From NCBI RefSeq assembly GCF_042677205.1, contig NZ_JBHTIU010000027.1, positions 1 through 64,000 on the forward strand: 64,000 bases of DNA, written 5' to 3'. The notes below the pieces were generated by a model. It had not been told where the DNA came from. It ran no database searches and saw only the letters and a list, made by a program, of their open reading frames with translations. This document shows, one piece after another, positions 1-8,370 of the stretch. How positions within the stretch are numbered: the stretch's first letter is position 1; the number at the start of each line of letters is the position of its first letter. Position numbers and translations under genes: made by a program. The stretch comes from Paenibacillus_L residui. Lineage in GTDB: Bacteria; Bacillota; Bacilli; Paenibacillales; NBRC-103111.

Positions 1-32
1 GAGGTTCCTTCGGGGTTCGCGTTCCAGGCATC

Positions 33-677
33 TTAAATGACTGCCCACGCTAGCTTGACACTGACCCAAACATCTCCGCGTTTGAAATGAACCAGCTCGT
101 GCTGCAAAATGAGCTCAAGCTGATCTGCCGGGAGATTTCCCGCCGGAAGCAAGATGACCGGACGGGCAAAGCCCATCAGCATCGGACTGGAAATGCCGGG
201 ACAGACCTTCAGCCCAATCTGCCGCCGGATTCCCAGCTTCGTTTGAACATCCTGCAGTGTGCTCAGGACTAGCGGAGCAGTGATCTCGTCGCTCCAGCGC
301 TTGACCATTCTCAGAAAACGTCTGTGTCGAACGGCATGATAAGCGATAAATACGATCGCTCCTACAAGCCATAGGCTACCGGCAAGGACAGACCACGGAA
401 TGACGAGCGAGGTAACCGTCGCGGCAGAAACCGCATGTTCCCCGAAGGAACCGCTCGCCGCCTTCAGCCCGGGGATCAGCGTATTTATATTAATAGCCGA
501 TTCTTGCGGGTGGATCCGGAATGGAATAATCAGTCCGACAACAATGACTAGCCACGCATAGTAGAGTCCTTTAGCCGTAAATTTCTTGGAGAGCAGAGGC
601 GCAATAGCCATATACACAAGAGCAATAGCCGACATGGCCAGCGAACTCTCAAGTAATGAAATCAATAAATTTTGCAA
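33..677 (-). CDS. Truncated M56-family (BlaR1/MecR1-like) membrane metallopeptidase
   Basis: In BlaR1/MecR1 systems this protein senses a signal at the membrane and its zinc protease domain inactivates the partner BlaI repressor. The sequence shows three hydrophobic segments (about residues 4-25, 38-53 and 91-115) and the zinc site HELVH at 193-197 followed by FKRGD. It ends only 12 residues after that motif, before the next membrane segment and the conserved Asn-Pro region expected in this family, so it is probably truncated or a pseudogene. Only 32 bases remain to the window edge, so a frameshift cannot be excluded. The start is TTG with a GGAGGGAG ribosome binding site. It begins 3 bases after the blaI-like stop, so the pair is an operon. 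The family is clear; whether it is functional is doubtful. Confidence 0.7.
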   Translation of the reverse strand: MQNLLISLLESSLAMSAIALVYMAIAPLLSKKFTAKGLYYAWLVIVVGLIIPFRIHPQESAININTLIPGLKAASGSFGEHAVSAATVTSLVIPWSVLAGSLWLVGAIVFIAYHAVRHRRFLRMVKRWSDEITAPLVLSTLQDVQTKLGIRRQIGLKVCPGISSPMLMGFARPVILLPAGNLPADQLELILQHELVHFKRGDVWVSVKLAWAVI

Positions 678-680
678 GAA

Positions 681-1058
681 TTACTCCCTCCGTTCCTTGG
701 CCCATTTCAGCAAATCATCCAGCTCTTTGTCCGAGAGCTGTTTCCCGTTGTACAGCGTATTGACAAAGCTCAGGAATGAATTCTCGTGGTATTGCTTCAT
801 AAAATTTTCCGTTTCCAAGGCAAGGTATTCCTCTTTACGGATCAGCGGATAATAAGTGCGCTCTTTCCCCTCCTTTTCGGTTTGCAGAAACCCCCGTTCC
901 ACCAAACGCATCATAAGTGAAATAACCGTGGGGGCTTTCCATTTCCGCTCGTTCCCGAGCTGTTCCATAATCATCGCGGTAGTGATAGGCGGTTCGTTAG
1001 CCCAGACGACCCTCATAATTTCAAATTCCGCATCGGGCAGCCTCTTTATATTTTTCAT
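681..1058 (-). CDS. BlaI/MecI/CopY-family transcriptional repressor
   Basis: A 125-residue winged-helix repressor. The N-terminal half (LPDAEFEIMRVVWA, then WKAPTVISLMMRLVERG) has the pattern of the BlaI/MecI DNA-binding domain, and the C-terminal half (about residues 80-125) matches the dimerisation region that the partner protease cleaves. The open frame extends 18 codons upstream, but the ATG at 1058 has an AAAAGGAG site about 9 bases away and gives the usual family N-terminus. It is followed by a BlaR1-like protease gene and preceded by a promoter carrying three GACA-N2-TGT dyads, so autoregulation is likely. The inducer is unknown: no beta-lactamase gene is visible here. Confidence 0.85.
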   Translation of the reverse strand: MKNIKRLPDAEFEIMRVVWANEPPITTAMIMEQLGNERKWKAPTVISLMMRLVERGFLQTEKEGKERTYYPLIRKEEYLALETENFMKQYHENSFLSFVNTLYNGKQLSDKELDDLLKWAKERRE

Positions 1059-1077
1059 GTCTTCCAACTCCTTTTTT

Positions 1078-1155
1078 GACAATTGTCTTTTTTCATATTT
1101 TACACTTGTCAAAAATAATAGTCAATACGTTTGGCGAATATTTTCTACATTTGTC
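1078..1155 (-). promoter_or_regulatory. BlaI-type operator/promoter region with three dyads
   Basis: On the minus strand a -35 TTGACT (1120-1125) and a -10 TAAAAT (1097-1102) are separated by exactly 17 bases. Three similar dyads of the form GACA-N2-TGT(A/C) surround it: 1146-1155 upstream, 1101-1110 overlapping the -10, and 1078-1087 (GACAATTGTC, a perfect palindrome) just downstream. The spacing fits repression by the BlaI-like protein encoded directly downstream. The assignment to that repressor is inference from position and from the TACA-N2-TGTA type of operator known for the family. Confidence 0.7.
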
Positions 1156-1216
1156 TAATATAAAGGGGCATAGGTGGTGTCACAGCAAATCCTGCTCTCC
1201 CTTCCCAACAAAATAA

Positions 1217-1241
1217 GAGAGGAAGATGGCTCGCGCCTCTC
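1217..1241 (-). terminator. Weak hairpin downstream of gpmA
   Basis: GAGAGG (1217-1222) pairs with CCTCTC (1236-1241). On the minus strand it is followed by TTATTTTGTT. The stem is short, so it is only a possible terminator for gpmA. Confidence 0.35.
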
Positions 1242-1283
1242 CCTCTCCGTTAAAACCTATACCTTTGTAAATAGGAAATTGTT

Positions 1284-2015
1284 TTAAAGACTTGCCGAAA
1301 CCGTCCCTTCCGGGAGCTCCCCGTCAATCCCCAGATAATAGTGCCTGATCGGCCTAAGGTCCTCATCCAGCTCATACACTAACGGAACCCCTGTCGGAAT
1401 ATTCAACCCGACAATTCCATCGGCCGGGATATTGTCCAGATATTTGACCAGCGCCCTCAAAGTGTTCCCATGGGCGGAGATAATGACTCTCTGTCCTTCC
1501 CTAAGCACGGGGACTATCGTTTCGTGCCAATACTTCAGCACCCGCTCTTCCGTATCCTCCAGATTCTCGGTCAAGGGAAATTCCCCTTCCTTCAAATCCT
1601 TATATCGGGGATCGGCCGCTTCATATCTATCGTCCTTCATATCCAACTGAGGAGGTCTGACGGAGACCGATCTTCTCCACAACTGCACCTGCTCCTCCCC
1701 GTATTGAGCAGCCGTCTCCGCCTTATTGAGACCTTGCAGGGCGCCGTAATGTCGCTCATTCAGCATCCACGACTTGGCAACCGGAATCCACATGAGATTC
1801 ATCTCATCCAGGATGATCCATAGGGTTCTAATCGCTCTCTTAAGCACGGATGTATAGGCCCTGTCGAATACAAATCCGTTCTTCGCCAGGATTCTGCCCG
1901 CCTGCCTCGCTTCCCTCAGCCCTTGTTCGGATAGATCGACATCAGTCCAACCGGTAAACCGGTTTTCCAGGTTCCATATGCTTTGGCCGTGACGAATAAG
2001 TACCATTTTTATCAT
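1284..2015 (-). CDS. gpmA: 2,3-bisphosphoglycerate-dependent phosphoglycerate mutase
   Basis: Interconverts 3- and 2-phosphoglycerate in glycolysis and gluconeogenesis through a phosphohistidine. The 243-residue protein carries the phosphate-accepting RHG motif (LIRHGQSIWN, His9), the NERHYGALQGLNKAE block with Glu87, and the second active-site histidine in SAHGNT (His182). Its length is typical of the cofactor-dependent GpmA group. A longer frame opens at 2033, but the ATG at 2015 has GGAAGGAGG seven bases upstream, and that site overlaps the earlier ATG, so 2015 is preferred. It appears to be a single-gene unit. Confidence 0.95.
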   Translation of the reverse strand: MIKMVLIRHGQSIWNLENRFTGWTDVDLSEQGLREARQAGRILAKNGFVFDRAYTSVLKRAIRTLWIILDEMNLMWIPVAKSWMLNERHYGALQGLNKAETAAQYGEEQVQLWRRSVSVRPPQLDMKDDRYEAADPRYKDLKEGEFPLTENLEDTEERVLKYWHETIVPVLREGQRVIISAHGNTLRALVKYLDNIPADGIVGLNIPTGVPLVYELDEDLRPIRHYYLGIDGELPEGTVSASL

Positions 2016-2275
2016 AGCGGGTCCTCCTTCCATCCTTTTCCTTATTATAACCCTTTTTCATCCATTTTTCTTCTAAGCCCGACTTCTGGAAGACAAGAGT
2101 GGACTTTTCGCTGCTGGACTTTTGGTCCATAGCGAATGTCCAGTTACTCGAGACCGTTTGGGCTCCCAATCGCTGTTATCCTCGGACCTTCTCCAGTTCC
2201 AAAACGTTCTTCTTTGCTCCTTCTACACCTTACCAGGATGCTGTAGCTGCCGACAACCTACCACAAGATTTCCGT

Positions 2276-4183
2276 TCACACCAGCTTCTGGTACAAGTGC
2301 CCCAAATACCGCCAGCGGATGACAAAGAAATAAACCAACTGCACCAGGACGAAGGAGGAAAAAACGATCAAAGAATTGTAAGCAATGGAATAATCGACCA
2401 GAAACTGCAGAGCCATGAAGGCCACCCCGCTGTGAATCACAGCCAGCACAATCGGCAGGAAGAAGAGCAGAAGAAGCTGCCTTGTGACCATTCTTCTTAA
2501 CTCGGATTTGCTCAGCCCAATTTTCGAAATCATCTGGTACTGACGCTCGTCTCTTTCCAAATCGGCATACAGCCGGAAGTAGATGAAGCTTGCGGCAAAA
2601 GTGAAGAACACGACTCCCACCAGCACACTGACAATGAGCAAAATGCCGTTGGATTGCTTGGAGCTCAGCCATTCGAATACCAGAGAGGATAAATAGTAAT
2701 CCGCTTCCGGGTCCGGCGGGATCCGTTCTGCCAAAGCTAGGGCAACCCCTCTGGACTTCTGCCACTGATCCACTGCGAAATAGTAATACTCCTGAAGGCC
2801 GGATGATTCGGATATTCGGTCATACAAGGAATCCGCAACGACCACGATATTTCTGAAGGAAGGCAGGACCATGTAGGGCGCTGCTTTCTTGACGGTCAAG
2901 GAAATATCCAGTTTTCCCTGCATTAATGTCGCGGAAACCGGCAACCTGTCATTTTTCTTGAATCGGTCCTTCTCCGCTATCGTGCCCGGAACCAATATGG
3001 CTTCCTCTTCATTCAACGATTCGGCGGGATAACCGAGAGCGACCGCCAGCTGATTGTACTCGCTCAGCTTCAAGATGGTCTTTCCATTTTCAGTATAATC
3101 CGGAACGACCTTAGCTTCCCGATAGGACAAATTAGCGCCCTCCAGTTGGTCCTTGATTTCCTGAAGATGCTTCTCTTTCAAGCGGTTATCCGGACTGCTG
3201 GAATAGCTGTAGGCGAACGGGTTCGTCATCTCGGCCAGCCCCGGATCGGCGATCGCCAGGCTGGTGCCGATGCCGGTAAATGCGGAAGCTGAAATAACCG
3301 CTACGATGAAGAACATGACCGCATTGTCTTTCATCCGATAGCTTAATTCCGAGAGAGTCAGCAGATTGATTTTATTAAAGAACAACCGTTCCTTCTTCTT
3401 CAACGCCCGGATCACATAAACACTCAATTGAGTGAACAGAAAATATGTCCCCAGCACGACAAAACCTACCCCTGCCGCCAATAGGATCAGGGAAAACAAT
3501 CTTTGCACCGCGAACAAAAAGACCATTGCATACCCTGCGCCAATCAGTAAAACAGCGAGCAGCGACAAGATCAGAGAAGCTTTGGGCTCCGGCTTGGGCT
3601 TCTCATCGGATCGAATCAGCTCCGTCAGCTGCACCCGCGTTCCCGTTCGCGAAGTGAACAGCGAAATCAGAACGAACAGAAGGAAGAACGCCCCGGCTGT
3701 CGTCCATACGGCTTGAATTGGAATATAGAAGGCCAGCCCTTTCTCAATATACAGAATGCTCGCGCTGATTAACAAAATAAGCTTGGAAAAGACGAGACCA
3801 ATAAGTATTCCCGTAATGATCGCGGCCATCCCGATCATCATATTTTCTATGAAAACAAGCTTGTTCAACTGCTTGGGAGACATTCCGAGCGTCATCAGAA
3901 TGCCGAATTCCTTCTTGCGGATCTTCAGAAATGCACTGACCGAATACAATAGGAAGAAAAAAGAGAAAATGAAAATCAGGTATTGGGACACTCTCATTCC
4001 CATCGTCGCCAATTGGCTCATCGTTTTACTTGTGGAAGCCAGCTCACCCTGCAGATTCGGATGGAACAGAAGCAGGGCATACGTAAAAAAAATCATGACC
4101 GAAAAGGCGCTGCTCAAAAAATGGGCCAGATAGGTGCGCTTGTTGCGCATGATGTTATTAAACGCGAATTGGCGAAAAGTCAT
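2276..4183 (-). CDS. BceB-type ABC transporter permease (FtsX domains)
   Basis: A large membrane protein (635 residues) of the BceB/VraG type, which works with a BceA-like ATPase in peptide-antibiotic sensing and resistance. The order is as expected: one N-terminal membrane helix after TFRQFAFNNIMRNKR, an FtsX block of several helices (about residues 55-270), a large extracellular domain (about 305-520) that in this family binds the peptide target or signal, and three C-terminal helices. An ATG lies at 4189, but the GGGAGG site is too close to it; the ATG at 4183 has proper spacing and matches the family N-terminus. The gene overlaps the 3' end of the ATPase gene, indicating translational coupling. 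Confidence 0.9.
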   Translation of the reverse strand: MTFRQFAFNNIMRNKRTYLAHFLSSAFSVMIFFTYALLLFHPNLQGELASTSKTMSQLATMGMRVSQYLIFIFSFFFLLYSVSAFLKIRKKEFGILMTLGMSPKQLNKLVFIENMMIGMAAIITGILIGLVFSKLILLISASILYIEKGLAFYIPIQAVWTTAGAFFLLFVLISLFTSRTGTRVQLTELIRSDEKPKPEPKASLILSLLAVLLIGAGYAMVFLFAVQRLFSLILLAAGVGFVVLGTYFLFTQLSVYVIRALKKKERLFFNKINLLTLSELSYRMKDNAVMFFIVAVISASAFTGIGTSLAIADPGLAEMTNPFAYSYSSSPDNRLKEKHLQEIKDQLEGANLSYREAKVVPDYTENGKTILKLSEYNQLAVALGYPAESLNEEEAILVPGTIAEKDRFKKNDRLPVSATLMQGKLDISLTVKKAAPYMVLPSFRNIVVVADSLYDRISESSGLQEYYYFAVDQWQKSRGVALALAERIPPDPEADYYLSSLVFEWLSSKQSNGILLIVSVLVGVVFFTFAASFIYFRLYADLERDERQYQMISKIGLSKSELRRMVTRQLLLLFFLPIVLAVIHSGVAFMALQFLVDYSIAYNSLIVFSSFVLVQLVYFFVIRWRYLGHLYQKLV

Positions 4184-4928
4184 GCGCATCCCCTCCCAGC
4201 AGCGATAAAACGTTAATTATTTTCTGATAGAAGGAGGAACGGTTGTCCCCGCAATGGATCTCGTTGAAGAACTGTCCGTCTTTAATGAAGACGACGCGAT
4301 GGCAGTAGCTGGCGGCAATCGGATCATGAGTCACCAGCATCATCGTCGCTTCCTCCTCCCGGTTTAATTTGGCCATCAGCTCCATAACGTCGCGGGCGGC
4401 CTTGGAATCGAGATTTCCGGTCGGTTCGTCGGCCAGCACCAGCTTGGGGGAATGGATGAGGGCCCGGGCAATCGCCGTCCGCTGGGCTTGTCCTCCCGAG
4501 ATTTCATAGGTTCGTTTGTCCAAGATGGATTCAATTCCCAGCTTTGCCGCCATCACGGCCACTCGCCGGTTCATTTCCTTCACATCTACCCCGTCAAGGG
4601 TCAGGGGCAGCACGATATTTTCTTTAACCGTCAAGGTGTGCAGAAGATTGAACGATTGGAAAATAAATCCCAGTTCACGGCGGCGGAAATACGCCAGCTT
4701 CTCTTTGGATAATTGGTGAGGGTTCTTGCCTTCAATCCGCACCTCCCCCGACGTAGGAAAGTCGATCGTGGAGACCAGGTTCAGCAAAGTCGTCTTTCCG
4801 CTCCCCGACGGTCCCATAATTCCGACAAACTCCCCTTTATCAATCGTTAAATTAATGTTGGAGAGGGCCTCATAAGGCACCTTGCCCGGATAAATTTTGC
4901 TCAGATCATGCACTTTTAATATTTCCAT
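4158..4928 (-). CDS. BceA-type ABC transporter ATP-binding protein
   Basis: The ATPase partner of the adjacent BceB-type permease. Walker A is GPSGSGKTT (39-47), the Q-loop glutamine is in FIFQSFN (about 91), the signature is SGGQAQR (144-150), and Walker B with the catalytic Glu is LVLADE (163-168). It belongs to the MacB/LolD-like group used with FtsX-domain permeases. The gene follows the cognate two-component genes with an inverted repeat in between, and its end overlaps the permease start. Substrate specificity cannot be read from the sequence; bacitracin-like or cationic peptides are usual for the family. Confidence 0.92.
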   Translation of the reverse strand: MEILKVHDLSKIYPGKVPYEALSNINLTIDKGEFVGIMGPSGSGKTTLLNLVSTIDFPTSGEVRIEGKNPHQLSKEKLAYFRRRELGFIFQSFNLLHTLTVKENIVLPLTLDGVDVKEMNRRVAVMAAKLGIESILDKRTYEISGGQAQRTAIARALIHSPKLVLADEPTGNLDSKAARDVMELMAKLNREEEATMMLVTHDPIAASYCHRVVFIKDGQFFNEIHCGDNRSSFYQKIINVLSLLGGDAHDFSPIRV

Positions 4929-5012
4929 AGCTGTTAGATCTCCTTACCTTTTACCGTTCTGCTTACAGTTTACTCCAGCCTTGCCGTCTTTCCTATCGCA
5001 TTGTCTTTCATT

Positions 5013-5034
5013 AATCTAACAACTTTGTAAGATT
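5013..5034. promoter_or_regulatory. Inverted repeat, candidate BceR-type operator for the ABC genes
   Basis: AATCTAACA (5013-5021), a 4-base spacer, then TGTAAGATT (5026-5034): a 9-bp inverted repeat with one mismatch, about 85 bases upstream of the ATPase ATG. Its inner TAACA-N4-TGTAA layout resembles targets described for BceR-like regulators. It overlaps the last codons of the histidine kinase frame. The assignment is inference. Confidence 0.5.
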
Positions 5035-6113
5035 ACGCGCAGTGAAGGCCAAATCCGCACCATTCTCTCCGGCAAAAAAAAGAACCCCGGCTCCAAAATG
5101 GACTGGGATTCTCTCCGACGGATCGGCTGTCCTCCAGTACCCCGGGCCTCCCTAATGGGAAGCATGGGGGAAAGTGATTCGGACCGGATGTCAATCTCAT
5201 GGTTCAGCTTGTCTACCACCTGCTTCACGAGATAAAGTCCCATACCGGTCGATTCTTTAAAGAGCCGGCCATTCTCTCCGGTGTAGAACGGATAGAACAC
5301 GCGCGACAGATCCGATGCCGGGATGCCGACTCCGCGATCCCTGATTTCGAGATGGACCGCCCGCCCCTCGGAGGAAGCGGCGACGGTGATCTTCTCCCGG
5401 CTGCCGGCCGAATATTTGATGGCGTTGGACAGCAGCTGCTGCAGAATAAAGCGAAGCCACTTGGCATCCGTTTCCACGATAAATCGGGAATCGACCTGGA
5501 TTTCCGGATACACATAGCTGCGGATGAACAAACGTTTATTTTCGCCGATCACGTCATTGACGATCTCGCGCAGCGACACCTTGTCAACGTGAAAATCCTG
5601 CTCGAATGTTTCAAGCCTGGCCATGTACAGCACCATCTCCAGTCCCGCCCGCATCCGGTCCGTTTCCTCCGAAATACTTTCGAGCCGCGGGTCCTCCTCA
5701 TTCTGAATGATCAACTCAATGACGGACAAAGGGGTTTTCATCTGGTGAACCCATTGATTCATAAAGGTTAGGTGGTTTTGCTGCTTTCTTTCCCACGTTT
5801 TTAATTGCTGCTGGTAGTTGCGGTACAAGGAATTCAGCAGCTGCCCCAGCGCCTCCGGCACTGGGGCAGAATCCAGTTCTTGAATAGATTCGCTCAGCGA
5901 TGTTTCGGGACTCGATAACCGTTCATAAAACCTGCGATGGCTGTAGTACCGGAACACCAAGTAGCCCGTTAACAGAAACAATCCCAGAAAAACGGCATAC
6001 AAGGCGGTGGACAGATGGTCGTAACCGTCAAACCAGTAGACAAGAAGGACAACGAACAATTGAACGATCGTGAAGCCGATCAGAGGTAGGTGCTCCCGCA
6101 AAAACAATCTCAT
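5016..6113 (-). CDS. BceS-type intramembrane-sensing histidine kinase with unusual C-terminus
   Basis: A 365-residue sensor kinase with two N-terminal helices (about 9-27 and 36-55) and almost no extracellular loop, as in BceS kinases that take their signal from the partner transporter. The phosphorylated histidine is in WVHQMKTPLS (His123). The N box (LLSNAIKYS), G1 (RGVGIP) and G2 (TGMGLYLVKQV) are present. The start at 6113 forms an ATGA overlap with the regulator stop. After HEIDIRSE the family pattern is lost, and about 55 residues rich in Arg and Ser follow. The tail contains a run of eight T (sense strand), and one inserted base there would give a frame ending in ARNLTKLL. A C-terminal frameshift is possible, but the catalytic core is intact. 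Confidence 0.85.
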   Translation of the reverse strand: MRLFLREHLPLIGFTIVQLFVVLLVYWFDGYDHLSTALYAVFLGLFLLTGYLVFRYYSHRRFYERLSSPETSLSESIQELDSAPVPEALGQLLNSLYRNYQQQLKTWERKQQNHLTFMNQWVHQMKTPLSVIELIIQNEEDPRLESISEETDRMRAGLEMVLYMARLETFEQDFHVDKVSLREIVNDVIGENKRLFIRSYVYPEIQVDSRFIVETDAKWLRFILQQLLSNAIKYSAGSREKITVAASSEGRAVHLEIRDRGVGIPASDLSRVFYPFYTGENGRLFKESTGMGLYLVKQVVDKLNHEIDIRSESLSPMLPIREARGTGGQPIRRRESQSILEPGFFFLPERMVRIWPSLRVILQSC

Positions 6114-6820
6114 GTCCGTTCTTGAGCCTCCCACGTCTTGTTCAGACGATAACCTACTCCGCGGACGGTTTCCAGAGCTTCCTCGATGCCGAGCTCCGTC
6201 AGCTTTTTGCGTATGCGCGTTATATTGACGCTGAGCGTATTATCGTCCACATAGGTATAGTCGTCCCAGAGCTTGTCCAGGATCATTTCCCGGCTAACGA
6301 CACGCGGACAGCGCTCCAGCAGTGTTTCGACCAGAACCGTCTCCTTTCTCGTCAGCGGAACCATGCGCCCCTTCAGATGCAGCTCCATCCTCTCCGGATA
6401 AAGCACTAGGCCGTCCCTGTCCACGGTCCTTTCGCTCATCTTGACCGCATAATCGCCGTATACACGCCGAAGCTGGCTGCGGATTTTGGCCATGACGACC
6501 TCATAATGGAACGGTTTGGTAATATAATCATCCGCGCCGTTCTCTATCGCTCTGACCTGATCCATCTCCCCGTTTCGCGCAGAAATAAAGATGATCGGGC
6601 AGGTCGAGACGGTTCGGATCTGGCGGCACCAATAATACCCGTCGAAGCTCGGCAAATTAATGTCCAGCAGCACCACATGGGGCTCCGTCTCTTGAAATTG
6701 CTCCAGAACGCGCTGAAAATCTTTAACGACGATCCCCTCGTCCCCATATTTTTGAATATAGGACTGCAGAAGCTCGGAAATTTTGGGATCATCCTCCACA
6801 ATCATAATTTTGTACATCAT
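6110..6820 (-). CDS. BceR-type response regulator (OmpR family)
   Basis: A 236-residue regulator: receiver domain at residues 1-120 with acidic pocket Glu9/Asp10, phosphorylation site Asp53 (VVLLDINLPS) and Lys in YITKPF; then an OmpR/PhoB winged helix (about 130-230) ending in TVRGVGYRLN. It is the first gene of the regulator-kinase-ATPase-permease set and has a GGGAGAG ribosome binding site. It is expected to activate the downstream ABC genes through the inverted repeat near 5013-5034. The start may be either of two adjacent ATG codons (6820 or 6817). Confidence 0.92.
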   Translation of the reverse strand: MMYKIMIVEDDPKISELLQSYIQKYGDEGIVVKDFQRVLEQFQETEPHVVLLDINLPSFDGYYWCRQIRTVSTCPIIFISARNGEMDQVRAIENGADDYITKPFHYEVVMAKIRSQLRRVYGDYAVKMSERTVDRDGLVLYPERMELHLKGRMVPLTRKETVLVETLLERCPRVVSREMILDKLWDDYTYVDDNTLSVNITRIRKKLTELGIEEALETVRGVGYRLNKTWEAQERT

Positions 6821-7003
6821 TTACTCTCCCTTCCCGACAGGGGCTTGGATGGCTAACCGGATATCATCCGGCTAGCCACAGCCGCAGCCAGACTTTAACA
6901 CCCGAAGCAGAGATAAGCCTTCAGCCTTCTCCCTTTGGTTTCATTATAACGCTATGATAAACTTAGGAATAGCTGCAGCCTATATGAGAAAAGGGGATTG
7001 GCT

Positions 7004-7390
7004 ATGAGCAGATTGAGTCCGTATATCTATTGCGAGGATGCCAGAAAACAAGCCGATTTTTATGCAAAAGCACTGGGCGGGGAAATTGTGAGCGTACAAA
7101 CCTTCGAAAATTGGCCCGACGCTTCCCCGGAAGAGAGAAGCAGAGTGATGCACCTCGTGCTCAAGGTCGGCGAGCTGCAGATTTTTATGGCCGACTCTTC
7201 CCCTATCCGCTCCGGAAATCAGATTGATCTGGCACTCGAACTGCAGTCGGAAGCCGAAGCGAGAACCGTATTCGAGCGGCTATCCCGGGATGGAAGGGTC
7301 ATTTTCCCTCTGAAGTTAATGCCTTGGGGCTCGATGCTGGGCCGCGTCGAGGATCCGTTCGGAGTCCGCTGGCAAATTGCAGTAAAATAA
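7004..7390 (+). CDS. VOC-family (PhnB/glyoxalase-like) protein
   Basis: A 128-residue single-domain protein of the vicinal oxygen chelate fold. It starts SPYIYCEDARKQADFY and ends VEDPFGVRWQIA, the pattern of the PhnB-like group often annotated as glyoxalase or bleomycin-resistance relatives. The substrate is unknown. A TTG opens the frame at 6998, but AAGGGG at 6991-6996 suits the ATG at 7004. It lies alone between the divergent Bce module and the ArsR operon. Confidence 0.82.
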   Translation: MSRLSPYIYCEDARKQADFYAKALGGEIVSVQTFENWPDASPEERSRVMHLVLKVGELQIFMADSSPIRSGNQIDLALELQSEAEARTVFERLSRDGRVIFPLKLMPWGSMLGRVEDPFGVRWQIAVK

Positions 7391-7470
7391 ACGCTTTTTT
7401 TTGAAATACGCGTTCCCCCGCTTGAATGGATTGGTGCCCTGCCCATTAGGGTAAGGGCCTGAATTTTCCT

Positions 7471-7500
7471 TTGACATGAAACCAAAAGGTTTCATATAAT
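7471..7500 (+). promoter_or_regulatory. Promoter with perfect palindromic operator in the spacer
   Basis: TTGACA (7471-7476) and TATAAT (7495-7500) are both perfect consensus boxes, 18 bases apart. The whole spacer is the palindrome TGAAACC-AAAA-GGTTTCA, which extends to a 20-bp perfect dyad at 7476-7495. A dimeric repressor bound here would exclude RNA polymerase. The ArsR-family protein encoded third in this operon is the obvious candidate. Confidence 0.85.
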
Positions 7501-7531
7501 GATTTTTAAGCCAATACAGGAGTTGAGCTAA

Positions 7532-7915
7532 ATGAATGAAGAGCTGCTGAAGAAATTACGTTATAAAAGCGGACAAGCTGCCGCTGTTCTTAATTCCCCG
7601 CCAGGATTCAGTCTTGGAAATGAAGCGAGCGACAGCACGGACGGCATCTGTGATTTCGTGCTGCTGTTCGTGAACAACGCCCGGGATACGGAGGAATGGC
7701 TGCCGCGGGTTCTTCCGATATTGAACGAGGACGCCCTGTTCTGGATCGCCTATCCCAAGCAAAGCTCTAAGATCAAGACCGATATTAACCGGGATACATT
7801 AAACGCTATCGTACAGAATAGCTCCGAGTACAGAGCGGTCAGCAATGTATCGGTGGACGAAACTTGGTCGGCCTTGCGTTTTCGCCCGCAGAGCAAGGTA
7901 AACACCAGAAAGTAA
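7532..7915 (+). CDS. Conserved hypothetical protein, DUF3052-like
   Basis: A 127-residue soluble protein of a conserved family with the pattern LLKKLRYKSGQ near the start, a central WIAYPKQSSKIKTDINRDT and a C-terminal DETWSALRFRP. Biochemical function is unknown to me. The start at 7532 has CAGGAG nine bases upstream. It is the first gene after the palindromic promoter and is followed by SRPBCC and ArsR genes, which suggests a shared response to a small molecule. The family assignment is from memory of the motif pattern, hence moderate confidence. Confidence 0.75.
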   Translation: MNEELLKKLRYKSGQAAAVLNSPPGFSLGNEASDSTDGICDFVLLFVNNARDTEEWLPRVLPILNEDALFWIAYPKQSSKIKTDINRDTLNAIVQNSSEYRAVSNVSVDETWSALRFRPQSKVNTRK

Positions 7916-7946
7916 GATACTTATTTGATGATGGGAGGACTTAAAC

Positions 7947-8369
7947 ATGACCAAAAATTCTAATGCCCTGCCCGATATCCGTAAAACACAGATTTTTAAC
8001 GCGCCTATTCAGAAAGTATGGGAGGCCGTTGCGACTGCAGAAGGCATGGCCTCCTGGTTTATGCCGAATGATATGCAGCCCGTCGTCGGCCATAAATTTC
8101 AAATCAACGCGGGTCCGTTCGGCATGTCGCCCTGCAAAGTAACGGAAGCGGAGCCGCCCCATCGCCTTTCCTTCCGCTGGGGCAAGGATTGGACCCTAAC
8201 CTTCGAACTGAAAGAGCTGGACGGCAAGACAGAGTTCACTCTGATCCATTCCGGGTGGGATACCGAAACCGTTACCGAATTCGGCGAATCCCACGCCTTG
8301 GTCCACGACCGGATGAGCGGAGGCTGGACCGGATTGGTTAAGAAGCTGGGCGAGTATGTCGAGGCTTGA
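7947..8369 (+). CDS. SRPBCC (AHSA1-like, START-fold) domain protein
   Basis: A 140-residue single-domain protein with the AHSA1 pattern: FNAPIQKVWEAVATAEGMASWF near the N-terminus and SGGWTGLVKKLGEYV at the end, framing a hydrophobic ligand cavity in this fold. Such proteins bind hydrophobic ligands; none can be named here. It is the second gene of the operon and is followed almost directly by an ArsR-type regulator, a very common pairing in Bacillales. The start has GGGAGGA upstream. Confidence 0.87.
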   Translation: MTKNSNALPDIRKTQIFNAPIQKVWEAVATAEGMASWFMPNDMQPVVGHKFQINAGPFGMSPCKVTEAEPPHRLSFRWGKDWTLTFELKELDGKTEFTLIHSGWDTETVTEFGESHALVHDRMSGGWTGLVKKLGEYVEA

Positions 8370-8370
8370 C

